Positions 1 through 6,573 of a stretch of DNA of 11,126 nt are shown here, piece by piece. Each line of letters opens with the position of its first letter. Positions within the stretch are counted from its first letter, which is position 1. Both the position numbers and the translations under genes were made by a program. This DNA comes from CAYYED01 sp964470785 (GTDB taxonomy: Bacteria; Patescibacteriota; Minisyncoccia; Minisyncoccales; PEYH01), in NCBI GenBank assembly GCA_964470785.1, contig CAYYED010000025.1:1-11126 (forward strand), in the 5' to 3' direction. The notes beneath the pieces were generated by a model that was not told the DNA's origin, did not search any database, and worked only from the letters and a program-made list of their open reading frames with translations.

Positions 1-247
1 ATTAAGCAAGAAAAATATGGAAATTTTGGGGTAAATAATTAAGCAAGAAAAATATGGAAATTTTGGGGTAAATAATTAAGCAAGAAAAATAAGGAAATCT
101 TAAGACAAGCAACTAAGCAAGAAAAATATGGAAATCTTGGGGTAAATAATTAAGTAAGAAAAATAAGGAAATCTTGGGGTAAATAATTAAGCAAGGCAAG
201 CAAAAAAATTAAACAAGAAAAGTAAACAAATCTTAAACTAAATAATT
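1..247. repeat. 37-bp AT-rich tandem repeat array
   Basis: Direct repeats with an exact 37-nt period begin at 1, 38, 75, 112, 149 and 186. The unit at 186 is cut to 22 nt, and another full 37-nt copy runs 208-244. Each unit starts ATTAAGCAAG (variants ACTAAGCAAG, ATTAAGTAAG, ATTAAACAAG), continues AAAAATATGGAAAT and usually ends TTGGGGTAAATA. Copies 1 and 2 are identical; the copy next to the gene is the most diverged. All three plus-strand frames contain a stop in each unit, so it is not coding. There are no unique spacers, so it is not CRISPR. The array continues past the left edge of the window, and its right end overlaps the last codons and stop of the HD-domain gene. This also accounts for the gene-free stretch 1-237. 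Function unknown. Confidence 0.93.
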
Positions 248-837
248 AAAGACGAAAGCTCGTTGTAAAGAGTTTGGTTGGTTTTTTGGGCAATCGGAAG
301 AGCGTGGTTTTGTAATTCTTCTCTCCAGCGGGTAATTTTTTTACGCGCCGGAGAAAACTCGGGAATATAGTCAATTGAGCGCATATTGTCTAAAATATCA
401 CAGAGCTTTATTAAGCGAATTTTTTCGTCTGCTTGGGCTATTTCTTTAAATTTTTCCGCTTTGTTCACCTTTTTTTCTTCTTCGGTCTCCCTTAAGGGAC
501 GAAGCCGGGTTACTCCTTTGACAATCCTTGCCACCTCTAAACCGAAATCTTTTTCAAGCCGCAATTGAGAAACGGATCCATCTTCAAGTACATCGTGCAA
601 AAGAGCAGAGCACAATAAATCAATGTCTTCTATGCCTAATTCTTCTACTAAAATAAGGGTTGTTCGGAGAGGGTGGATATAATAAGAAACCCCGCTGTCC
701 CGGAATTGGCTCATATGCTCCATTTTTGCCAAATCCAAAGCACGAAAACATTTTCTTTGGTTTTCTTTTTCTAAGCTCTGCAAGTAGCGGATAAGTTTAT
801 TTTCCTGATAAGTCAGGTTCAAAAATTTGTCTTCCAT
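238..837 (-). CDS. HD-domain (p)ppGpp hydrolase-like protein (SpoT/MESH1 type)
   Basis: This 199-aa protein matches the metal-dependent HD hydrolase domain of RelA/SpoT enzymes. Visible motifs are YYIHPLRT (His55), LLHDVLED (His81-Asp82, Glu85-Asp86) and KLCDILDNMRS (Asp147, Asn151), corresponding to the HP, HDxxED and KLADRxHNMRT boxes of SpoT. Residues 107-115 resemble the GVT-L segment that follows in the family. There is no synthetase domain, TGS or ACT domain, and the length fits a small alarmone hydrolase. The expected activity is removal of the 3'-pyrophosphate of (p)ppGpp in a Mn-dependent reaction. The ATG lies inside the end of rarA (19-nt overlap), which implies translational coupling. 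The 3' end runs into the tandem repeat array. Substrate is inferred from motifs; a different nucleotide pyrophosphate remains possible. Confidence 0.85.
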   Translation of the reverse strand: MEDKFLNLTYQENKLIRYLQSLEKENQRKCFRALDLAKMEHMSQFRDSGVSYYIHPLRTTLILVEELGIEDIDLLCSALLHDVLEDGSVSQLRLEKDFGLEVARIVKGVTRLRPLRETEEEKKVNKAEKFKEIAQADEKIRLIKLCDILDNMRSIDYIPEFSPARKKITRWREELQNHALPIAQKTNQTLYNELSSLII

Positions 838-2096
838 TTTTCTAAATGATAATATTTTTTCTCCCCTATTTCTTTGGGGAAATGGGTTTGCACCGGCTTT
901 TTGCCCTTAATATCATGGGTATATTGATATCCTTTTCCATAGCCAATTTTCTTCATCAAGCTTGTTACCGCATTGCGAAGATGCAAAGGCACTCCAAAAG
1001 AACCCTTTCTTGCGTCTTCTTTGGCTTCCAGTAAAGCCATATAAGAAGCATTGCTTTTGGGCGCGCAGGAAAGATAGGTTACTCCTTGCGCCAAGTTAAT
1101 CTGCGCCTCGGGCATTCCCACATATTCTACTGCCTGAGCTGTGGCTACGGCCACCTGAATGGCTTGGGGGTCGGCATTTCCTATGTCTTCGGAGGCAAAA
1201 ATAATCATTCTTCGGGCAATAAAACGAGGACTTTCTCCTGCTTCTATCATCCGCGCCAGCCAATAAAGCGCGCCATTCGGGTCAGAATCCCTCATGCTTT
1301 TAATAAATGCAGAGATAATATTATAATGCTCTTCTCCTTTTTTATCATAGCGCAAAGCATGCTCTTTGAGAATCTGGGAAACATCCTGTTCGTTAACTTG
1401 TTTCTTTTTTTCACTTTTAAGATGATTGCCAATAAATTCTAAGCCGTTCAGCCCTACGCGGGCGTCTCCGTCAGCAAAATTAATTAGCCGCTCTAATGCT
1501 TTGTCAGTAATCTTAAGTCCTGCTTGCCCCAATCCCCTTTCTCTGTCATTAAGAGCATTAACTAATATCTTTTTTAGCGCCTCTCTATCTAAGGGCCGAA
1601 GGATATAAACAGCAGAGCGCGATAAAAGCGGAGAAATTACTTCAAAAGAAGGATTTTCTGTTGTCGCGCCGATTAAAATAATTGTCCCCTGCTCTACATG
1701 GGGCAGAAGCGCATCTTGCTGGACCTTGTTAAAACGATGTATTTCATCAATAAAAAGAATACTTCTCTGTTTTTGAAACTTTAATCTTTCTCCTGCCTGA
1801 ACAATGGCTTTTCTCACTTCATTAATACCGGTAGTCACTGCGGAAAATTTTACAAAATGCGCTTTTGTTTTCTGGGCAATAATTCTGGCCAAAGTGGTCT
1901 TGCCCGAGCCGGGCGGCCCCCAAAAAATAAGCGAGGTCAAGCTGTCGTTCTGTATAGCTCTTCTAAGGGGACTATTTTCCCCGACCAGCTCGTCTTGCCC
2001 GAAAAACTCGGTAAAGTCCCGGGAACGCATTCTTTCAGACAAGGGCGCCCCTTTTCTCAAATGCTCTTCTAAATTTTGGTCAAAAAGATCTTCCAT
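819..2096 (-). CDS. rarA: Replication-associated recombination protein A (AAA+ ATPase)
   Basis: A 425-aa protein of the RarA/MgsA/WRNIP1 family, full length for the family. The AAA+ module shows Walker A GPPGSGKT (60-67), Walker B ILFIDEIH (113-120), sensor 1 GATTENPSF (143-151), an arginine finger in SPLLSR (155-160) and sensor-2-like GDARVGLN (210-217). The C-terminal part has the family-specific signatures GALYWLARMIEAGESPRFI (275-293) and ASEDIGNADP (301-310), belonging to the clamp-loader-like tetramerisation region. RarA acts in the cytoplasm at stalled replication forks and interacts with single-strand binding protein in known members. The start codon sits one nucleotide after the TAG stop of the prenyltransferase gene, and no Shine-Dalgarno sequence is visible, which points to coupling or re-initiation. 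The stop is TGA. Confidence 0.96.
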   Translation of the reverse strand: MEDLFDQNLEEHLRKGAPLSERMRSRDFTEFFGQDELVGENSPLRRAIQNDSLTSLIFWGPPGSGKTTLARIIAQKTKAHFVKFSAVTTGINEVRKAIVQAGERLKFQKQRSILFIDEIHRFNKVQQDALLPHVEQGTIILIGATTENPSFEVISPLLSRSAVYILRPLDREALKKILVNALNDRERGLGQAGLKITDKALERLINFADGDARVGLNGLEFIGNHLKSEKKKQVNEQDVSQILKEHALRYDKKGEEHYNIISAFIKSMRDSDPNGALYWLARMIEAGESPRFIARRMIIFASEDIGNADPQAIQVAVATAQAVEYVGMPEAQINLAQGVTYLSCAPKSNASYMALLEAKEDARKGSFGVPLHLRNAVTSLMKKIGYGKGYQYTHDIKGKKPVQTHFPKEIGEKKYYHLEKWKTNF

Positions 2097-2097
2097 A

Positions 2098-2973
2098 CTA
2101 AAGTTCTGATAATTTGTGCAGAATATAAAGAATGGCAGTAATCATCCCGCCAAGATAAAAGGCCCTGCCAAAGAAAGTAACTAATTTTTGATAAGGAAAA
2201 AATAAGGTAATAGCAAAAAAAAGGACGCAGGAGAAAAGAAGATAGTTAATTTCTGAATGATTAAAGCCGCCAAGCAATAAAGCAGTTAAGAAAGCAAGCA
2301 AGGCAAAGAGAATTGCTATCCTTTTTCCAAAAACAATTCCAAAGGTTTTATCGCCTGCTTGCTTGTCGGCCTGAAGGTCAAGCAAGGTAGAAAAAGCGTG
2401 CAGTCCCATAACACAAATGGTAATAAAAATTAATTTCAGAAAACCATTAAAAGAAATAACCCCGAAACTGCCGCCCATCAGGGCAGGGCCTAAAAAATAG
2501 AGTAATCCGTTGGAAAAAGAATCAAGGGGAGGCCTTGTCTTTAAGCGCAAAGGAGGGGCAGAATAAAAATAAGAGAAAAACAAAAGCATTGCCATCCCCA
2601 ATATATTAAGCCAGCTAAAGGTAATCAAAGAACTAATGGCTAAAATCACAATTATCACTGCAGAAACTCTGTTTATAAAAGAATGATATTTGGGCTCCAG
2701 TTTGACTCCCTGAACCAGTTGCTTCCTGGGATTGATTTTGTCTGACTCGTAGTCGTGGATATCGTTAATCCCATAAAGAAAAATACAGTAAGGAAAAGAC
2801 AAAAGCGCTGCCTGAAAAATTGCTAAAGGGGTTAATTCGCCCAAAGCAAAAAAAAGGCCCACTAAAAAAATAAGGGGCTGAATAATCCAAAAAACGGGCC
2901 TACTGGTTTTAATTAAAAGTACCAATCTTTCGGCAAAAAACGCTGATAAGTTCTTGTTAAGTGGGTTTGCCAT
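2098..2973 (-). CDS. UbiA-family prenyltransferase (integral membrane)
   Basis: A 291-aa, very hydrophobic protein with about eight or nine predicted membrane spans. It carries both aspartate motifs of the UbiA superfamily: NDIHDYESDK (70-79) and DLQADKQAGDKT (199-210). The cytoplasmic loop YSAPPLRLKTRPPLD (137-151) is also typical. Such enzymes bind a polyprenyl diphosphate through Mg and transfer the prenyl chain to an acceptor in the membrane. The acceptor cannot be read from the sequence: the loop resembles lycopene-elongase and 4-hydroxybenzoate polyprenyltransferase relatives, but no quinone or carotenoid genes are nearby, so the ubiA symbol is not assigned. It is second in the four-gene operon, 7 nt after the small membrane protein and 1 nt before rarA. 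Confidence 0.9.
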   Translation of the reverse strand: MANPLNKNLSAFFAERLVLLIKTSRPVFWIIQPLIFLVGLFFALGELTPLAIFQAALLSFPYCIFLYGINDIHDYESDKINPRKQLVQGVKLEPKYHSFINRVSAVIIVILAISSLITFSWLNILGMAMLLFFSYFYSAPPLRLKTRPPLDSFSNGLLYFLGPALMGGSFGVISFNGFLKLIFITICVMGLHAFSTLLDLQADKQAGDKTFGIVFGKRIAILFALLAFLTALLLGGFNHSEINYLLFSCVLFFAITLFFPYQKLVTFFGRAFYLGGMITAILYILHKLSEL

Positions 2974-2980
2974 CTTTCTG

Positions 2981-3244
2981 TTACAAATAATTATTTTTAA
3001 CCAAAGGGGTTAAGGGTTTTCCGGCGACCCCCTGTCTTTGGCCCATCTGCGGTTTCCGTCCATTATAATGCCGATATGTTGCGGAATCCTCATATTGAAA
3101 CTCTATTGGCTGCCTTTCCTGAAGTTTAGCCATTATCCAACCTACAGAAAATGCGAAAAGACAAATAAGAAAAATAATGGAAATTAATAATAAGTCATCC
3201 CTTTTTTCTTTGACTTTTTCTTTTATTTTTGTTACACTTATCAT
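2981..3244 (-). CDS. Small one-span membrane protein of unknown function
   Basis: An 87-aa protein with a basic N-terminus (K/R-rich residues 6-15), one hydrophobic span at about 18-40 and a polar C-terminal tail rich in R, Q and Y. The charge pattern predicts the N-terminus inside and the tail outside. No catalytic motif is visible. Its N-terminal plan (short basic leader, one span, then a RQPIEF-like strand) recalls small CPR membrane-anchored proteins that elsewhere carry a C-terminal metal-binding domain; here that domain is absent, so this could be a shortened relative (weak, from memory). It leads the operon with the UbiA-like gene 7 nt downstream. The start is 3 nt from the oppositely oriented rpmA start, so its promoter must lie within rpmA coding DNA. 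A poor CATAAT-like -10 (3250-3245) directly abuts the ATG. Confidence 0.6.
   Translation of the reverse strand: MISVTKIKEKVKEKRDDLLLISIIFLICLFAFSVGWIMAKLQERQPIEFQYEDSATYRHYNGRKPQMGQRQGVAGKPLTPLVKNNYL
3210..3238 (+). promoter_or_regulatory. Sigma-70-type promoter for rpmA, inside the divergent gene
   Basis: TTGACT (3210-3215) and TACACT (3233-3238) are separated by exactly 17 nt, a good -35/-10 pair. A start about 7 nt past the -10 falls near 3245, only about 3 nt before the rpmA ATG at 3248. No Shine-Dalgarno sequence precedes that ATG. The mRNA is therefore predicted to be leaderless or nearly so. The whole promoter lies within the 5' coding part of the 87-aa gene on the other strand. The boxes are seen; the transcription start is inferred. 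Confidence 0.6.
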
Positions 3245-3247
3245 ATT

Positions 3248-3532
3248 ATGGCAAAAACAAAATCTGCTGGTTCAACTAAATTGGGAAGGGATTCAAGGCC
3301 CAAATATCTTGGAGTAAAAATTTATGCCGGACAGACGGTCAAGCCGGGCATGGTTATTGTCCGCCAAAGAGGCACCCGATATGTAGCCGGCAAAAATGTA
3401 GAACAGGGCAGGGACGACACGCTTTACGCTCAAAAACAAGGAATAGTCCGATTCGCCACAAAAAGAATTAAGCGATTTGACGGCACCCAAAGAATAGCAA
3501 AAATTGTTCAGATAGAGGAAAAAACCTCTTAA
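3248..3532 (+). CDS. rpmA: Large ribosomal subunit protein bL27
   Basis: A 94-aa protein with the bL27 signature: MAKTKSAGSTKLGRDS at the N-terminus, then SRPKYLGVK, GQTVKPGMVIVRQRGTRY (28-45) and a C-terminal KR-rich segment. The flexible N-terminal tail of bL27 reaches the peptidyl-transferase centre and helps place the tRNA ends. The protein starts directly at the mature tail and lacks the cleaved N-terminal extension found in Firmicutes, so no processing protease is needed. It is not next to rplU or obg, its usual partners. The only plus-strand gene with good support here; its start is 3 nt from the divergent gene and its stop overlaps the rplI stop. A 5-bp hairpin (3514-3518/3525-3529) with an A6 loop precedes the stop, but no T-tract follows. 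Confidence 0.97.
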   Translation: MAKTKSAGSTKLGRDSRPKYLGVKIYAGQTVKPGMVIVRQRGTRYVAGKNVEQGRDDTLYAQKQGIVRFATKRIKRFDGTQRIAKIVQIEEKTS

Positions 3533-3999
3533 CTCTCAACACCTTCCGGGTTTTTCTCTTCCGGCTCAACAACAACGGTAATCTTGGCCTCTAATTGATG
3601 GTCAAGATTTATTTTTATTGGAAACTCGCCTAATTCTTTAATTGGATTTTTCAAAGTTATCTGCTCCTTTTTAACCTCAATTCCTAATTCCCTTAATTTT
3701 TTAGCAATTTTCTGGACAGTAACTGCTTCAAAGAGCTGATTTTCTTTTCCTATTTTGACAAAAAAATCCAGTTCTTGACCGTCAAGTCGACTGGCTATTT
3801 TTTGCGCTTGGACAAGCTCCTGCTCGGCCTCTCGGATTTTCTCTTTTTTAAGCTCTTCTAACCTTTTCATTTCTTCTTTGGTTGCCGGTTCGGCCAGTTT
3901 CTTTGGAAAGAGAAAATTTCTGGCATAACCGTCCTTAACTTGTTTAACCTCGTATTTTTTGCCAATATTTTCTATATCTTTTAAGAGTATGACGCGCAT
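3529..3999 (-). CDS. rplI: Large ribosomal subunit protein bL9
   Basis: A 156-aa protein, close to the usual 148-150 aa. It begins MRVILLKDIENIGKKYEVKQV and has the N-domain signature VKDGYARNFLFPKKLA (21-36), which binds 23S rRNA near L1. A long charged connecting helix spans about 40-75, followed by the C-terminal domain containing the LFEAVT segment (89-94), corresponding to LFGSVT of well-studied members. The acidic tail after about 145 is a small extension. It stands alone, without the common rpsF-ssb-rpsR neighbours. Its TAA overlaps the rpmA TAA by 4 nt (TTAA). No clear Shine-Dalgarno sequence lies upstream; the upstream DNA is a repeat-rich spacer. From memory, several CPR lineages lack bL9, so its presence is a weak taxonomic clue. 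Confidence 0.97.
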   Translation of the reverse strand: MRVILLKDIENIGKKYEVKQVKDGYARNFLFPKKLAEPATKEEMKRLEELKKEKIREAEQELVQAQKIASRLDGQELDFFVKIGKENQLFEAVTVQKIAKKLRELGIEVKKEQITLKNPIKELGEFPIKINLDHQLEAKITVVVEPEEKNPEGVES

Positions 4000-4028
4000 G
4001 GCTTAGATGATAATTATTACCTGAAATA

Positions 4029-4090
4029 CCCCATCCCCCTCCTTCCTCCCCCTTCCCTTGGGGAAGGGGGAGGATTAGGTGGGGGAAGGG
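4029..4090. repeat. C-rich dispersed hairpin repeat, copy 1
   Basis: TCCTCCCCCTTCCC (4044-4057) and its exact reverse complement (4061-4074) form a 14-bp stem with a TTG loop. The flanks CCCATCCCCC (4030-4039) and GGGGGAAGGG (4081-4090) pair at 9 of 10 positions, giving one long interrupted hairpin. The first 46 nt and the end are repeated at 7616-7677. Strand-symmetric, no T-tract, no open reading frame. Confidence 0.93.
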
Positions 4091-4130
4091 TTAATTTTTA
4101 ATCTAAATTTTAAATTCTAAACGCACTTCT

Positions 4131-4151
4131 GTTTATCGTTTATCGTTTACC
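4131..4151. repeat. Heptanucleotide microrepeat GTTTATC x3
   Basis: GTTTATC at 4131-4137 and 4138-4144, followed by GTTTACC at 4145-4151. A short perfect 7-nt tandem run within the spacer. Confidence 0.85.
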
Positions 4152-4153
4152 TG

Positions 4154-4184
4154 CCCGCAATGCAAGTATAGCGCTGCAGGCGGG
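4154..4184. repeat. CCCGC/GCGGG hairpin
   Basis: CCCGC (4154-4158) pairs with GCGGG (4180-4184), and TGCA (4161-4164) with TGCA (4175-4178), across a 2x1 internal loop, leaving a 10-nt apical loop. No U-tract follows on either strand (AAAATT follows on the plus strand), so it is a weak terminator candidate at best. Confidence 0.6.
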
Positions 4185-4198
4185 AAAATTGATAATTA

Positions 4199-4269
4199 CC
4201 TAGCCCGCTGACTGCTTCAGTGGTCGGCTTAGGGCCTATCCCGTTGATCGCTTCAGTGGTCGGCCTAGG
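4199..4269 (+). repeat. Two tandem 35-nt REP-like hairpins (copies A and B)
   Basis: Copy A (4199-4233) and copy B (4235-4269) are separated by one G. Each folds as an outer 4-5 bp stem (CCTAG with TTAGG in A; CCTA with TAGG in B), a 3-nt CCC bulge, a 9-bp inner stem and a TTCA loop. In A the inner arms are GCTGACTGC and GTGGTCGGC; in B they are GTTGATCGC and GTGGTCGGC. All nine positions pair in both if G-U/G-T pairs are allowed on the plus strand. A third copy is at 7766-7800. Size and form resemble REP elements; no RAYT transposase is visible. Confidence 0.85.
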
Positions 4270-4320
4270 AAAATTGAAAATTGTTTTAGGTTATGATTTG
4301 GGATTTAGGATTTAGGATCT
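4270..4320. repeat. AAAATTG and GATTTRG heptamer runs
   Basis: AAAATTG occurs at 4270-4276 and 4277-4283, directly after REP-like copy B. GATTTGG (4295-4301), GATTTAG (4302-4308) and GATTTAG (4309-4315), then GATCT, lead up to the stop of the S41 protease gene. Both are exact 7-nt periods. Confidence 0.8.
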
Positions 4321-4321
4321 A

Positions 4322-5503
4322 TTACCTTAATATCTCCACCGCTCTATCTAGCTGCGGATCTCTGCCTTCTATATAATCCTCTTCTGTCATTTTTACTTCT
4401 ATATCCGGCGTAAGCCCTCTTTCTTGAATCAATTCTCCATTAGGAGTAAGCCAATGGGCTACCGTTACTTTTAATAAAGCTCCTCCCCTTAAATCCACCG
4501 GTTCTTGGACCGAACCTTTTCCAAAACTCTGCTCTCCTATTAATTTTACATCATTTCTATTGTCTCTTAAAGCAGCGGCAAGGATTTCTGCGCCGGAGGC
4601 CGTCCCTTGATTAATTAAAACTACTGCGGGATATTTGAGAAACATTTCATTTCCCACGGCTAAATATTCCCTTGATTCTCCTTCGCTAAATTGTTCAATA
4701 GTAACAATTTTCCCTTTTTCTATAAACCATCCGGCAAGTTTCTGTGCTTCTTGTAGTAATCCGCCCGGATTGCTGCGCAAGTCAAGAATAATGCTTTCTG
4801 CCGGACTATTTTTTATTTCCTGGGCAATCTTTTTAAAATCAGTATTGAGCGTGCCTGAAAACTGATAAATAACAACCCTGGCAATATTGCCTTCTATTAA
4901 TTCCCATCTGGTATTAGGAATATTAATAATATCTCTAATTATCGTAAAGTCCCTGGACTCTTCCCAGCCCTCTCTTAAAATGGATAAGATTACTGCTGCC
5001 CCTTTTTCCCCGCGGATAAGTTTTACCGCCTCTTCTATGGTTATTCCTCTTGCATGGGTCTCATCTATTTTAATTATCTTATCTCCAGGCAAAAGTCCTG
5101 CTTTCTTGGCCGGAGTATTTTCTAAGGGAGCGACTACCGTCAGCTCTCCTTCTTTTATGCCTATCTCCATTCCCACGCCCTCAAAAGAACCGGCAATATC
5201 ATCCTTAAAAATTTTACTGTCTTCCGGTGTAAAAAAAGTGGTATAAGGGTCTTTTAATCCCCTTGTCAATCCTTCGGCTGCTCCATAAATTAATTTTTGA
5301 TAATCAATTTCTCCGGCATATTTTTCTTCTATTTTATTCCAAATATCCCAAAGCAAGCTAATATCTACTTCTGCCGGCAATCCTTCGGGAGGGGCGGGAA
5401 TCTGAAGGTTGCCCTGATAAAAACCAAAATTATAGACAAAAAATGTCCACGCTCCAATGACAATAATAAAAGGCAGAGTTTTTATTAAAGATAATTTATT
5501 CAT
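4322..5503 (-). CDS. S41-family C-terminal processing protease (CtpA/Prc-like)
   Basis: A 393-aa protein with an N-terminal hydrophobic signal or anchor (about 8-30), so it acts outside the cytoplasmic membrane. An N-terminal helical segment containing KDPYTTFFTP (84-93) precedes a PDZ domain at about 108-185 (GVGMEIG, AGLLPGDKII, RGEKG). The peptidase domain has DLRSNPGG (241-248), the nucleophile in QGTASGAE (Ser303) and the general base in SFGKGSVQ (Lys329), forming the usual Ser-Lys dyad. The C-terminus ends DPQLDRAVEIL as in the family. These proteases trim or degrade exported proteins from their C-termini. The ATG overlaps the end of the flippase-like gene by 8 nt, so the two are probably translated together. 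Complete and intact; the substrate is unknown. Confidence 0.94.
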   Translation of the reverse strand: MNKLSLIKTLPFIIVIGAWTFFVYNFGFYQGNLQIPAPPEGLPAEVDISLLWDIWNKIEEKYAGEIDYQKLIYGAAEGLTRGLKDPYTTFFTPEDSKIFKDDIAGSFEGVGMEIGIKEGELTVVAPLENTPAKKAGLLPGDKIIKIDETHARGITIEEAVKLIRGEKGAAVILSILREGWEESRDFTIIRDIINIPNTRWELIEGNIARVVIYQFSGTLNTDFKKIAQEIKNSPAESIILDLRSNPGGLLQEAQKLAGWFIEKGKIVTIEQFSEGESREYLAVGNEMFLKYPAVVLINQGTASGAEILAAALRDNRNDVKLIGEQSFGKGSVQEPVDLRGGALLKVTVAHWLTPNGELIQERGLTPDIEVKMTEEDYIEGRDPQLDRAVEILR

Positions 5504-6545
5504 TTTGAGAAGATAAGGTGAAAAAATTAATAATCAGACGGATAATTCTTTGAAAAAAATATTTTAACTGCAGCCATCCAAAGATTAACATTCCAATAAA
5601 AGCCAGCAACAAGCTTGCTAACCTAAAAATTAGGCTGAAAGTGACTCCTCCTGCCAACCCCAATCCTAATAACTGAAACAAATATGCTTGGCTTATTTCA
5701 AAAACACCTAAAGCCGCGGGGAGGGGCACTGCATAAGATATGTCTGTTATACTCCTTATAGCAAATAATTTAGTAATTTCCAAGCGAATACCCATAAAAT
5801 ATATTGTTAGCCAGCAAGCCGTTAAAATAAAGCAAATTTCTAACACTCCTAACAAGAATACCTTAACAACTCTTTTTTTAGAATGCCGAAAAAACCTTTT
5901 CATTTCCTGTTCTATTTCCATAATATTTTCCGTGTTCTTTTTAATAAAATTTAATCTATTCAAATATAACTTCTCAACAAGAGTAATTAATAATCCTCTT
6001 TTTTCAGAAATCTTTTTTGCTTCTTTGATAGCCGTCCAGAACAAAAATACAATAACAAAAAACAACCCGAAAGAAATAATTCCTACCAGCCAAGATAAGT
6101 TTAAATAAAACAGAATAAAAAATATTCCAATAAAAAAATAAATGCTGGAGATAAGAAAAAAAATCATCCTGTCTATAATCACCGAACTGATTAATCTATT
6201 GGCGGAAAACCCTGGTTCTCTGCTTAAAAGCAGGATTTTGACCGGCTCGCCGCCAAAAAAAGCAGAAGGCGTCAGGTAACTAATGCTGTGGCCCGCCCAC
6301 CTTGCTAAGAACATTTTCCATATTCGCGGCCGGGGCTTATTTCTTTCGGTCAAAATTACCGCCCATTTCCAAGTTCCTACTAATATAGTCCCGCCAAATA
6401 ATGCTAAAAATATTAACAAAAATTCTCTCTTTTTCAATAAAAAAAACGCTTCTGATACCTGTGTCAAGCCAACGTTTTTAATAGTAAAAATAAAAAGACC
6501 TGCTCCAAGACAGAACAAAAAAAATAAAATAATGCCTTTACGCAT
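5496..6545 (-). CDS. LPG-synthase-TM / UPF0104 flippase-like membrane protein
   Basis: A 349-aa polytopic membrane protein of the lysylphosphatidylglycerol-synthase transmembrane family (UPF0104, AglD/MprF N-terminal type). Characteristic motifs are HSISYLTPSAFFGGEPVKI (86-104) and YAVPLPAALGVFEIS (271-285), the two conserved loops of the family. About seven or eight spans are visible, with a basic cytoplasmic stretch around 172-229. There is no aminoacyl-transferase domain, so it is not a full MprF. Free-standing members are thought to move or modify isoprenoid- or lipid-linked molecules; the substrate here is unknown. The gene overlaps the S41 protease start by 8 nt and lies 28 nt after the coiled-coil gene. 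No Shine-Dalgarno sequence is seen before the ATG. Confidence 0.88.
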   Translation of the reverse strand: MRKGIILFFLFCLGAGLFIFTIKNVGLTQVSEAFFLLKKREFLLIFLALFGGTILVGTWKWAVILTERNKPRPRIWKMFLARWAGHSISYLTPSAFFGGEPVKILLLSREPGFSANRLISSVIIDRMIFFLISSIYFFIGIFFILFYLNLSWLVGIISFGLFFVIVFLFWTAIKEAKKISEKRGLLITLVEKLYLNRLNFIKKNTENIMEIEQEMKRFFRHSKKRVVKVFLLGVLEICFILTACWLTIYFMGIRLEITKLFAIRSITDISYAVPLPAALGVFEISQAYLFQLLGLGLAGGVTFSLIFRLASLLLAFIGMLIFGWLQLKYFFQRIIRLIINFFTLSSQNE

Positions 6546-6573
6546 ACAAAAAATGAATTAAATAAATATCTAT

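Larger units (their letters stand above)
4000..4321. other. Gene-free spacer packed with repeats (rplI to S41 protease)
   Basis: This 322-bp spacer lies upstream of rplI and downstream of the S41 protease gene (both minus strand). No plausible coding region is seen. In order it holds a 61-nt C-rich hairpin, a three-copy GTTTATC heptamer run, a CCCGC/GCGGG hairpin, two tandem 35-nt REP-like hairpins, two AAAATTG heptamers and three GATTTRG heptamers ending next to the protease stop. None of the hairpins has a convincing U-tract for intrinsic termination of the protease transcript. Each element is listed separately. Confidence 0.8.

Noticed and set aside
1..247. CRISPR array
   Set aside because: The repeats abut with no unique spacers, and copies vary in sequence; it is a simple tandem array.
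4154..4184. Intrinsic terminator for the S41 transcript
   Set aside because: The hairpin is only 5+4 bp with an internal loop, and no U-run follows on the minus strand.
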